DNA of 64,000 nt, from positions 1 to 64,000 of the forward strand of contig WTGF01000094.1 in NCBI GenBank assembly GCA_011525385.1, read 5' to 3'. Origin of the DNA: Chloroflexota bacterium (GTDB lineage: Bacteria > Chloroflexota > Anaerolineae > Aggregatilineales > Phototrophicaceae). Of the stretch, positions 49,301 through 57,423 are shown piece after piece (position 1 is the first letter of the stretch; each line of letters begins with the position of its first letter). A model generated the notes under the pieces. The model saw nothing but the letters and a program-made list of their open reading frames with translations. It had not been told where the DNA came from and did not search any database. The position numbers and the translations under genes were made by a program.

Positions 49301-50655
49301 ATACCCTCGGCGCCCAGTTGACGAACAGCATTGTCCAGCCGTCTGATATTGGGCCGTAACAGTAAGATTTCGGAAAAGCGCGCGGAAATGCGCTCTGCCA
49401 ATTGCCACTGCAACTCGCGCGTGCTGATAGCGTCCGGGCGGTCGACCATCAGTACATTAGCTGCTTTATCGGGTTTGTACTCGAAGAGCAACATCGTGCT
49501 TTCCGGGATGGCGGCTGGAATCTCGTCCAGTTGTGTATCGATCAAAAGCATGCACCAGTCCAGCAGAAGGTGCACAATGCCGGAGGTCTTGGTTCCAGTG
49601 CGCTCGCGCATGTCGTTGAGCAACTCCGCCGCCCGGGACCAGTTGCCATTGCCCATGTATATTTTTACGGCATCCAGATCGGCAGAGACCTCCAGATCGC
49701 GCAGGCGGTCAACAATGTCCGAGTGGGTGGAGCGGGCGACCGGATAGGCGGGGTTTTGACGAATCGCCGATTCAAGTTGGTTTTGCAGCGTAAGCAATTC
49801 GTTGCGGCTGAGATTGGGGTTCTTGAGCCTGGTAATGGTACGGGATACGATCGCGTTGCGAACGTGTTCCAAGGGAGTGCGATAACGTGACAGGTCGGCG
49901 TTTAGCGCTTTCAAAGACGTATAGCGAAAGCGCGCGTTGGGATGTACGGCTTTGCTGACGATTTCTTGCAGGCGGTGGTTGACATTCTGGGCATCTTGAT
50001 GAAAGTCCAGCCTGAAATCGTGCCCGGCATCGCGCGGGACATCTACCCGGTGTCCACCAGACAAGATGAAATACAGTAACTCTCCGACTTGGTAAATGTC
50101 GGTCTGGCGGCTGATACCTTGCGAAGTTGCTTCGTCGCCCTCAAGGAAAACCGCATTACCCCAATCAATTACCTTGAGCGTATAGTTTTCTCGATTCCAA
50201 AAGAGATGCTTGGCATCTACATCGTTATAGACGATGTCTTTATCATGCGCGGCTTGCAACAGATGGATGAGTCGGTCGACAATTTCCATCATTTCCAGTT
50301 CTGGCAGGCGTTCGTTTTGCGCGGCAAGCCGGACGACTTCATCGGCGACGATAATGCCTTCCGCGCGTTCCATCACGATGTATTGGTGCGGGATGCCGCC
50401 AACGAAGAATTGCCCGCTGCCGACCAGTTCAGTTAAAGTTGGATGACCGGCGAGGCGGGATAGCGCTTCGCGTTCGTTGACGATGCTGACTTCTTGGCCG
50501 GCGCGGATGGGTGGCGCGTCGTTGGGCGCGGGGCGCTTAATCACTACGGGACGGTCGTCAGCCGCTGTGTCCACCGCGCGTAATGTTTCACCGGAGCGCC
50601 CGCGCGGATAAATGAAATTGTACCGGTAGCGGTTATCGAATAGGCTGTCCGCCAT
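46303..50655 (-). CDS. Giant Ser/Thr kinase-like membrane protein with external domain
   Basis: 1450 aa. The N-terminal kinase-like domain (about residues 10-265) has the catalytic Lys (RPVVIKRP, K40). The HRD loop reads IVYNDVDAKHLFW (D145 kept; His-Arg replaced by Tyr-Asn; the usual Lys at D+2 is Asp, and His takes the Asn place). DFG reads DWG (164-166), and the Gly-rich loop is degenerate. A long helical coiled region (about 270-1100) is followed by one membrane segment (MAAVVGVVLVVGGLISL, about 1110-1127). A Pro/Thr-rich linker (PTDIPEPTATDLPTAT..) and a C-terminal beta domain (about 1260-1450), probably outside the cell, complete the protein. It may transduce a signal across the membrane or be a pseudokinase. 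It stands alone, convergent with nothing. Confidence 0.82.
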   Translation of the reverse strand: MADSLFDNRYRYNFIYPRGRSGETLRAVDTAADDRPVVIKRPAPNDAPPIRAGQEVSIVNEREALSRLAGHPTLTELVGSGQFFVGGIPHQYIVMERAEGIIVADEVVRLAAQNERLPELEMMEIVDRLIHLLQAAHDKDIVYNDVDAKHLFWNRENYTLKVIDWGNAVFLEGDEATSQGISRQTDIYQVGELLYFILSGGHRVDVPRDAGHDFRLDFHQDAQNVNHRLQEIVSKAVHPNARFRYTSLKALNADLSRYRTPLEHVRNAIVSRTITRLKNPNLSRNELLTLQNQLESAIRQNPAYPVARSTHSDIVDRLRDLEVSADLDAVKIYMGNGNWSRAAELLNDMRERTGTKTSGIVHLLLDWCMLLIDTQLDEIPAAIPESTMLLFEYKPDKAANVLMVDRPDAISTRELQWQLAERISARFSEILLLRPNIRRLDNAVRQLGAEGIPVEELRAILQGIVRILDQTEEMDKPGAAELRDIYGEVVESISSLSSKLQTLSLQHEFSERRLPLNALTRALNAAMALADNMHVIGKQAANNPRDALTALDASRAIDPPNPVWDQIEDSLSHLYEILQSSQTFVPAVDGSDLSRWLGEKHDELAPFSEHLFDKMLSEMLENIQAAQVAWQRYQDVIVAGNKNEALNVLATAAKSVSTISPTLSSWFDQLYSVIEGASYVERHSVPGHLGRTLADGWTAFDNGQLADAERLGQQAIEIARSDNEQAIADRLFRLSHILREWVERNGVESESRTQKTLLDIEHLYTEEEDQAIGDFASQMPSTDTYLKAMGQGLVQAFGNSNTASLRILFAQYVLCGVLDAHDGIIEDARFWRAAADRALPESEDRQPAIRKLDEFIERRQALSAAQSLLDSVNNKQALEQIDEIVKQLEENPQERLLAPGVHSLRTLEAAVQDWASAEFRAAGSKIEQVLRAITETEANANIALTGYRDWMMELQKALAELSVKRRGLLQDIDRQSDEPQASIREAIHTQAKLTDELLGQPHAQAMLSWRDTYEQFLDIYTSNMRRSQKLDDMNELFKALFIERNPAYALFRHWYRLVESSPEEPETETESLLDADDGATTEAVAEVEPAVADLPATITNGKRAGMSRLLFNMAAVVGVVLVVGGLISLSADGNLESLLADIAPNPSETALPTKTVPAVTIVAQEAMDTTGSEKDKSESDEANADSGAAQAVSDASGSDDDVEKQKDVAPANTEAPEPTDIPEPTATDLPTATAVPTQTPLPTSTPTPPLPPEGLRGAQNLLDLYHSSLASPFWNEERFSSQDGSWRLGIASQTDGETAFHFPPPDLLDSQYGNRAPRRISRIEADLTLRSFNPAVVSGEDVYFGILFQSTSGGENAGIQVQAIGPNVINLALYANNQADFVSQRSVNAVIARLRLDRDPLTGIIFAYFNDSQIGAGIPFVAPDAEVVPVIFVKDGGVVVGVSSWSITLA

Positions 50656-51000
50656 GGGTCTGTTCCAAACAGTCGGACTAATTCAGCCAGAAATTCGCTC
50701 CATGACTTGGCTCTCGTTGCTGGATGGTGAGATTGGCATGTCGAGAAAAAACGGATTCCTGGGACGCGTTTCGCTGCAAAATCGCTTGTCGCAGCAGGTC
50801 GAACGTCTTTCATTGTATGCTGATTCTGAAGGCGCGCAAGGGATATAGGCCCTGTTTTTTGGGATATAATGACAGAAACTTGGGATATCCATGTGGCAAT
50901 TCCTCTGGCTGGCGCATATTAACGCGCCTGTGTATAACAAACAGTCGTTGCTTCAATTGGAGCAGCGTAGCAGTTGAAGACGGAGTTCCGAATCTATCCG
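50656..51000. other. Divergent intergenic region
   Basis: About 345 bp between the kinase and the YfhO-flippase fusion, which are transcribed away from each other. No gene is convincing. It should hold both promoters, but no box pair stands out clearly. Confidence 0.4.
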
Positions 51001-54000
51001 ATGACAAGGGACCTGTGGCGCCGCATCCTTCCGGATCTGAGCCTGATCGTATTATTGTTGATATTTCCACTGTTGATGTTCCATCAGCAAACTTTGGGCG
51101 ACCGTACGCTGCTGCCAACCGAGAATCTCTATCAGTTTCTGCCGCATGCCGCCTACCGCGAAGTCGTCGGCGCGCCCGCCGTACCGCAGAACCACTTGAT
51201 CTCGGACATGGTGCTGCAGAATTACCAGTGGAAGTCATTCATCCGGGAGCAGATCTCTCAAGGGGAAATCCCCCTTTGGAACCCGCATCTCTTTGCCGGT
51301 GTACCTTTCTGGGCGGCGGGGCAGCATTCCGCTTTGTATCCACTCAGCATTATTTATTATGTGCTGCCCTTGAGCAGCGCTTACGGCTGGTTCATCGTGC
51401 TCAGCCTCTGGATGGCTGGGGTATTCATGGCCGGTTATTTGCGGAGTTTGGGCAGCAATCGCTTCGGCGCGGCGCTGGCGGGCTTGGTCTATCAGTTGTC
51501 GGGATTCTTGATCGCGAGCGCGCTCTTCCCCATGGTGGCCGCCGCCGCCGTCTGGTTGCCACTGGCTCTTTGGATGGTCGAGAACATCCTGCATGGCCGC
51601 ACGTTGTGGATCTTCCGCGGCACCGCCATTCCCTGGGTTGTGATTGGGGCGGCTGCGATTGCCTGTAATATCTTCGCCGGGCACATTGAAGTTTCCATAT
51701 ATACGATGATGACCACCTTGGTCTATGCGGGCTTGCGTCTGCTCTATGAGCTTGCTAGACGTTGGAAAACCGATGGGGCCGTTCCCTTTCGCTGGGCGGT
51801 GAAGAATGCGATCTGGTTGTTATTGATCCTGCTGTTGGGGACCGGTTTGGCCGGGCTGCAGTTAGCGCCCTTGGTCGAATTCGCGGGGACTAATTGGCGG
51901 GCCGAGCGCGACAACATTGAGGCGGTGTTGGATTATGCGCTTAAGCCGCGCGACATATTGCAGTTTCTGCTGCCGAACTTCTACGGCAACCCCACCCACC
52001 ATAGTTATGTCGACGTATTCACGATGGAACGCGTCAGCGATTTAAGGAACGCCGCCGGGCAATCCATTGATTACATCAATTGGAGCATCAAGAACTATGT
52101 GGAAAGCGCGCTTTACCTGGGCGTATTGCCCTTGATCTTTGCGGCTTACGCGTTTTTTGCCGGCATTAGACGCTGGCAATTCGCCGGGGTCGTGATCGCG
52201 TTGACGCTGATCGCCCTGTCGGCGCTCTCTTTCATGTTCGGCGCGCCAACTTATGCTTTTGTATTTAGCCTGCCGGGCATGAATCAGTTGAATTCGCCTT
52301 TTCGTTGGGTGTATGTGTTAACCATGGCGGTTGCGGCCATGTCGGGACTTGGGCTTCATCTTTTGGTTGAGCGGCGCCGCAGCTTCTTCCCGATTGGTGT
52401 CTTGGGGCTGCTGATCTTGGCGCTTGGCGGCGCTCTTTTGGGTGGAGCGGTCTACAGTTACAACAACTTCGAACAATTGCAGCCGCTCTTTGACAGGATC
52501 GTCGCGGAATTGGCTGGCGCTGACAGGGCTTTTGCTGATGGACGCATGTTTTTCAGCTATCAGTTTCCGCAGTTCGTCGTGCTGGCGGCAGTCTTGCTCG
52601 CCAGTGGGGTGATTTTTCTCTGGGCGGCACGATGGCGATCACGCGTATGGATGGCTCTCGCCTTGCTGATAAGCGCCATCGATTTGTTCATCGCGAGTTA
52701 CGGTTTCAATCCTGCCAGCGATCCGCTGCTCCTGGAGTTCACGCCGCCGGCGATAGAGTACTTACAGGGCCAAGATGGGCATTTTCGAATAACGAGCCTG
52801 GAAGCCGATCCGGAGCAGCCGCCCATCCTTAGTCCCAATGTGAGCATGGGCTATGGACTGGATGATATCCGCGGTTACGAAAGCATCATACCCGCCAGGT
52901 ATGTGGCGACCATGCGCGCCCTGCAGCCGCAGCGTTTTCTGGACCACAATCAGATATCACCGGTCTACACCTTGCCGGACTGGAATCACGCCGGCGGATA
53001 TGAAGCTGTGCTCGCTGCCGATCTCTTCAATTTGCTTAATATCCGCTATATTTTGACCCCGCGCGACTGGCAAAGCCCCCCGGCTGGTTGGAAGACCGTT
53101 TACGACGACGAAGCAGTAACTATTTGGGAGAACCAGTCTTTTATGCCACGGGCTTTCGCAGTTGCCAAAGACGATTGGGATCCGCGCTGGCTTGCCGAAC
53201 CGGGCGGGGGCTTCAGATTTGGCGAATTCGCCAATACCGCTTCTACCTTGCATATCCCCAGATATCAGCCGGCGTCAATCTCCCGCGATACCGCGCGTGA
53301 AAAATTCGTTGACGTAAGCCTGGACGAAGCGAGCTGGCTGGTGATCAGCGAGAGCTATGCCCCGGGCTGGCGCGCCTTCGCCCGTCCCTGGGGAAGCGGA
53401 GAATCGGCGGAGTATGGATTGGCGGTGCGTCTGGTGCTGGCGAACCTCCAGGGAGTGGAATTGTCGCCGGGGCATTGGACGGTGAGGCTGGTATACAGCC
53501 CGGCAAGCGTGCATCTGGGTATGTTTGCCTCGACGATCTGCGTCGTTTTGACCGTGCTATTATTTGGCGCCTGGTTTTGGCGGGCTTATATTGGCATGAA
53601 TACCGAGGGTTCGTCGAGCGTGGCCAAAGTCGCGCGGAATAGCCTGGCGCCAATTATTCTCAACTTGTTCAACCGCGGTATTGATATGGCTTTTGCCATA
53701 GTGATGTACAGACTGCTGCAACCGTTTGAAATTGGCATTTACAGTTTTGCGGTGGTCTTGTTCGTCTGGTTCGACATTTTTACGAATTTTGGCCTGGATC
53801 TGTTTCTGATCCGCGAAGCATCTCAGCGCAAGAGTCGCGCCGGACATTATTTCTACAATACATCCTTCTTTCGTCTGTTTTTGAGTCTTGTCGGCGCGCC
53901 GATGCTAGCCGGGGCGCTGCTGCTGTGGCAAAGCTCCGGAGTGGAAGCCATTAGCGCGGAGGGTCTGAACGCGATTGGCTTGCTCTACCTGGGATTGTTC

Positions 54001-55095
54001 CCTGCCAGCTTGTCCAAGGGCATGACATCGCTCTTTTATGCGAACGAACAGGCGGAAAAACCGGCGGCCATCGCCACCATTACAACCGTCAACAAGGCGA
54101 TCTTTGGGGTTATCGCGCTCTTGCTGGGGCATGGCATCGTTGGCTTGGCGACAGTCAGCATCTTCAACAATATCTTGACGCTACTGGTTCTTGTGTGGGC
54201 GGGACGGCGCTTGATCGGCAAGATCGCTCAGCGGCTGCCCGATCGCAAATTGATCGGCGAAATGGTGGGCGAGAGCTTCCCCTTGATGCTCAATCACTTC
54301 CTGGCCACTATTTTTTTCCAGATCGATATCGTCATATTGCAAGCGATCAAAGGCGCGGAAACCGTCGCCCAATACAGCACAGCCTATAAGTGGCTCTTGG
54401 CTATCAACATCGTTCCGGCTTTTTTCACACAGGCGCTCTTCCCGGTGATGTCGCGTCAGGCAAAAGAAAACCTCTCGGCATTAACGCGCAGTTGCACATT
54501 TGGCATCAAATTGCTATTCGCCATTACCTTGCCCCTGGCTATGATATTCACTGCATTGGCTGAACCATTGACGCTGATCTTGGGCGGCGCCAGGTATGTG
54601 CCGGACGGCGCGATCGCATTGCAATTGATGATCTGGAGCATTCCTTTCGGCTGGATGAACAGTTTGATGCAGTACGTGCTGGTCGCGCTGGGGCGGCAGC
54701 GGCTGATCACGCGCGCCTTTGGGGTCGCGGTCATATTCAACATCGCCGCCAATCTGATATTCATCCCGCAATACGGCTTTCAGGCAGCGGCGATCGCTAC
54801 CATCGCTTCCGAAGTGGTTCTGTTCCTGCCATTTATTTATCTGCTGCGCCGATCGCTGCGGGGGGTGGGGGTGGTCAGTTTGCTGTGGCGTCCCCTAGCC
54901 GCATTCGCGGCCATGTTCTTGGTGATGATGGTATTCGGTCAAAGCCTACTTGCCCTGGCGATTGCAACGCTTTTGTACGCCTTGATACTCATCGTCTTGC
55001 GCCCTTTGGATGCCGCAGAAGGCGCGGCGCTGCTTGCGCTGATGCCCGAGGGCATGCGCAGGTTCCGGTTGGCGCGATGGCTTGGCGGGGCATAA
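51001..55095 (+). CDS. YfhO-like glycosyltransferase fused to a polysaccharide flippase-like domain
   Basis: 1364 aa from the ATG at 51001; a TTG at 50974 is an alternative. Residues ~1-860 form a YfhO-type GT-C membrane protein: PTENLYQFLPHAAYRE, IPLWNPHLFAGVPFWAAGQHSALYPLS, then about ten membrane segments and a soluble beta part (FVDVSLDEASWLVISESYAPGWRAF) typical of that family. From about residue 870 a second unit begins (LAPIILNLFNRGIDMAFAIVMYRLLQPFEIGIYSFAVVLF), with 12-14 membrane segments matching Wzx/MATE-like polysaccharide exporters. One polypeptide would therefore glycosylate and flip, or couple, lipid-linked glycans. The two units are normally separate proteins. No stop or frameshift is seen at the junction. 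Confidence 0.82.
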   Translation: MTRDLWRRILPDLSLIVLLLIFPLLMFHQQTLGDRTLLPTENLYQFLPHAAYREVVGAPAVPQNHLISDMVLQNYQWKSFIREQISQGEIPLWNPHLFAGVPFWAAGQHSALYPLSIIYYVLPLSSAYGWFIVLSLWMAGVFMAGYLRSLGSNRFGAALAGLVYQLSGFLIASALFPMVAAAAVWLPLALWMVENILHGRTLWIFRGTAIPWVVIGAAAIACNIFAGHIEVSIYTMMTTLVYAGLRLLYELARRWKTDGAVPFRWAVKNAIWLLLILLLGTGLAGLQLAPLVEFAGTNWRAERDNIEAVLDYALKPRDILQFLLPNFYGNPTHHSYVDVFTMERVSDLRNAAGQSIDYINWSIKNYVESALYLGVLPLIFAAYAFFAGIRRWQFAGVVIALTLIALSALSFMFGAPTYAFVFSLPGMNQLNSPFRWVYVLTMAVAAMSGLGLHLLVERRRSFFPIGVLGLLILALGGALLGGAVYSYNNFEQLQPLFDRIVAELAGADRAFADGRMFFSYQFPQFVVLAAVLLASGVIFLWAARWRSRVWMALALLISAIDLFIASYGFNPASDPLLLEFTPPAIEYLQGQDGHFRITSLEADPEQPPILSPNVSMGYGLDDIRGYESIIPARYVATMRALQPQRFLDHNQISPVYTLPDWNHAGGYEAVLAADLFNLLNIRYILTPRDWQSPPAGWKTVYDDEAVTIWENQSFMPRAFAVAKDDWDPRWLAEPGGGFRFGEFANTASTLHIPRYQPASISRDTAREKFVDVSLDEASWLVISESYAPGWRAFARPWGSGESAEYGLAVRLVLANLQGVELSPGHWTVRLVYSPASVHLGMFASTICVVLTVLLFGAWFWRAYIGMNTEGSSSVAKVARNSLAPIILNLFNRGIDMAFAIVMYRLLQPFEIGIYSFAVVLFVWFDIFTNFGLDLFLIREASQRKSRAGHYFYNTSFFRLFLSLVGAPMLAGALLLWQSSGVEAISAEGLNAIGLLYLGLFPASLSKGMTSLFYANEQAEKPAAIATITTVNKAIFGVIALLLGHGIVGLATVSIFNNILTLLVLVWAGRRLIGKIAQRLPDRKLIGEMVGESFPLMLNHFLATIFFQIDIVILQAIKGAETVAQYSTAYKWLLAINIVPAFFTQALFPVMSRQAKENLSALTRSCTFGIKLLFAITLPLAMIFTALAEPLTLILGGARYVPDGAIALQLMIWSIPFGWMNSLMQYVLVALGRQRLITRAFGVAVIFNIAANLIFIPQYGFQAAAIATIASEVVLFLPFIYLLRRSLRGVGVVSLLWRPLAAFAAMFLVMMVFGQSLLALAIATLLYALILIVLRPLDAAEGAALLALMPEGMRRFRLARWLGGA

Positions 55096-55143
55096 GCCCG
55101 GTCAGAAGACTCGGGCTATCGAAATTCATTCGCTGGTGGCGCC

Positions 55144-56055
55144 TCATCTTGAACTGGCGGACTCGTCAGAACTGCTATCATTGTGATCCGTAACGCCGGC
55201 GCTCGCCGGGCGGGCCCAGAGTTTGCTAAAGACCAGGTCGCCAACCGCAGTTGGCGCCGAGTCTTCGTCCATGAGCATGTTCAAGATTGGAATAGACAGT
55301 TGGATCATCTCGCCTGATGCCAACTCCAGGTGTAGACCGATGCTGGAGCCGGGTTTCAAGTCGGTCTTCAGTTGCCGCAACATGATGTGCAAGCCCCCCG
55401 GGCGGAGCTCGAGCCTCTCGCCAGCCGGAATGACCAGGCTCTCGACAGCTTCCATGCGCGCAATGTCATCGTCGACGACGCTGCGGTGAAACTCGACCTG
55501 ATGGGCAGCGGCGCTGTTGGCCGCGGCAATGACGACGGCTGAGGCGCCGCTGTTTTCGATTTGCATGTAGACAGCGCTGGATTCGCCTGGCGTACCGTTG
55601 CGCTCTGCGTCGTCCATCCGCTGGCTTTCCCGACCGTTGTGATCCATCGTCGGCATCTCGTGATCCCCGGCTTGCGAGAGGATCTCGTAGCGGAAACTCT
55701 CCGTAACCTGTTCGCCCGAATCCATGGTCAGGTTGGCTTCCAGGATCCAGGTGCCGGCCATGGTCCATTCAAATGGCAAGGTGAAAACGCCTTTGATCGC
55801 TTGGCTCGATTCGGCGAAGACCGGCGCCATGCCGGCGTGATCCATATCGCCACGCAGGGCAATAGTGCCCGGGTTTTCAATCGCATTGCCATTTTTGTCG
55901 CGAATGCTGACGCTGATTTGGGACTGGCCCACCAGCAGTCCGTTGACGGAGATATCAAGACTAATGTCGCTGGAAGACAAGTGTTGCTGTCGGCAGGCTG
56001 TCAAGAGCAGAACGAAGGTGAGGATGCAGCTAATTTGTCGCAGGGTTGCAATCAA
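55144..56055 (-). CDS. Lipoprotein with YtkA/FixH-like and PCuAC-like copper-binding domains
   Basis: 303 aa. Lipobox FVLLLTAC at residues 14-21. A first beta domain (about 30-125, GLLVGQSQISVSIRDKNGNAIENPGTIALRGDMDHAGMAPV) resembles YtkA/FixH-like domains. A His/Met/Asp linker (HEMPTMDHNGRE) leads to a PCuAC domain (about 158-270): AVYMQIENSG, AAAHQVEFHRS, ARMEAVESLVIPAGERLELRPGGLHIMLRQLK. These contain the H..M..HxM ligands for Cu(I). PCuAC proteins deliver copper to cytochrome oxidase outside the membrane. The 10-bp gap to the upstream membrane protein shows an operon. Confidence 0.85.
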   Translation of the reverse strand: MIATLRQISCILTFVLLLTACRQQHLSSSDISLDISVNGLLVGQSQISVSIRDKNGNAIENPGTIALRGDMDHAGMAPVFAESSQAIKGVFTLPFEWTMAGTWILEANLTMDSGEQVTESFRYEILSQAGDHEMPTMDHNGRESQRMDDAERNGTPGESSAVYMQIENSGASAVVIAAANSAAAHQVEFHRSVVDDDIARMEAVESLVIPAGERLELRPGGLHIMLRQLKTDLKPGSSIGLHLELASGEMIQLSIPILNMLMDEDSAPTAVGDLVFSKLWARPASAGVTDHNDSSSDESASSR

Positions 56056-56064
56056 CGCGATGGC

Positions 56065-57153
56065 CTACGCTGGCATTTCAACTGGCGAGGCGGGTGGGTG
56101 GACGAGCAAACTCAGTCCGTAGCCAAATGCGCCAGCCAGCACCGGCGCGCCCAGCCACATGTGTACTTCCCACCAGAGGCCGCCTTTTCCCCAGGCGCCG
56201 ACGCCCAGGATGTGAATCACAAGCAGTGCGCCCATACTGAATACGAAAGGGACCAGACAAGAAAACAGACGCAAGCCCTTAGTCGTTTCGATGATCTTGC
56301 GGCTGAGCAGCCAATCGCAGAGCAGACCGACGATAGCGGCGTTAATGACCAGTATAAACTCGGCGTTCGCGCCCAGGTGCATCCAGGTCATCAACAGGGC
56401 ATTGACCGCGTACATCAGCGTGAAGACGCCAAAGGGCAAGCGCCAGCGCCGGCTGCTGAAAAGAACGACGCCGAGCAGGATGTTGCTATGCACCACCAGC
56501 GCCAGCACGCCATAGACGTCGTACAAGCTGTGAGCATCGGGTCTGGGACCGGTTAGTTCGTGCATCCTGCCGGTGACAGCGGCGAAGGACATAAAAAAGG
56601 TGAAGACCGAGGCGGTCATGATCAGCGCGAGGATGGCCGGCAGCAGGCTGCGCCAGTTGTCCTCGCTTTGGCGCTGCCACATCGCGCGGATGGGACCGGT
56701 GATAATCAGCAGGCCGGATGCGGCCAGCAGGAGATGCGTCGGGCTCAGCAGCGCCTCAATGCTTTCTTCAATGCCGAATAAGCCGTGCCAGACCATATCG
56801 CCCAGGCCGCCCATGGCGAAAAGCAGGGCGCCCCCTAGCGCGGGCATATAGCCGGCGGGCAAGGCCCGCCTCCAGTGAAAGCCCTTGCCGACATTGCGGA
56901 AGTGAACGGCGATCAAGGTGATCGCGGAAACGCCGTAAGCGCTATACAAAATCGCGTGCCAGGGCGTGAAAAAGCTGTCATCGACGCGATCATGATTGTG
57001 CGCCCAGCCATCAATGAAGAGGCCGAAGATCATGACACAGGCTACAATCGCCATCCAGCAGTCCAACCTCGGGTTATCCGCGGGCTGTCCACTTCGCGCG
57101 GTCGGCAATCCACTTTCCATTGCGCGCGTCTTAACTGCCGGGATTGATGACAT
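56065..57153 (-). CDS. Multi-pass membrane protein in operon with the copper lipoprotein
   Basis: 362 aa from the ATG at 57153 (AAGGGA 9 nt upstream; a GTG 18 bp earlier is the track start). It has about nine hydrophobic segments after a soluble N-terminal tail of ~30 residues. His-containing segments lie at the membrane faces (FIDGWAHNHDRVDDSFFTPWHAILYS; GDMVWHGLFGIEESIEALLSPTHLLL; LVIHILGVGAWG). I do not recognise a named family. The His pattern and the partnership with a PCuAC lipoprotein suggest copper handling or oxidase assembly. That is inference from context. Confidence 0.6.
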   Translation of the reverse strand: MSSIPAVKTRAMESGLPTARSGQPADNPRLDCWMAIVACVMIFGLFIDGWAHNHDRVDDSFFTPWHAILYSAYGVSAITLIAVHFRNVGKGFHWRRALPAGYMPALGGALLFAMGGLGDMVWHGLFGIEESIEALLSPTHLLLAASGLLIITGPIRAMWQRQSEDNWRSLLPAILALIMTASVFTFFMSFAAVTGRMHELTGPRPDAHSLYDVYGVLALVVHSNILLGVVLFSSRRWRLPFGVFTLMYAVNALLMTWMHLGANAEFILVINAAIVGLLCDWLLSRKIIETTKGLRLFSCLVPFVFSMGALLVIHILGVGAWGKGGLWWEVHMWLGAPVLAGAFGYGLSLLVHPPASPVEMPA

Positions 57154-57423
57154 GGCTCTTGATCCCTTCACAACCCTAATCGAAGAAGGGCGCTATGAAG
57201 TCTCTATGCGAAACCGAGTAGGACCATCAAAGTCATGCAACACCAAAATAATAGCCGCCCCTATGGCTCGACGTCGGAAATTGCATGACTTACCTGATTT
57301 TACTACTATGCAGCTATTATAGCACTGGAAGGCGCAGTTTGTCAGTCCAACGGCAGTCGCGTAGCGCGATTCACATCTTGATGTAAAATCAGTTTAGTTG
57401 TTCGCTCGCGCGATGATTCTCGT

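Noticed and set aside
55561-56556. 331-aa plus-strand ORF opposite the copper operon
   Set aside because: It spans two well-supported minus-strand genes and their junction; its composition is typical of an antisense frame.
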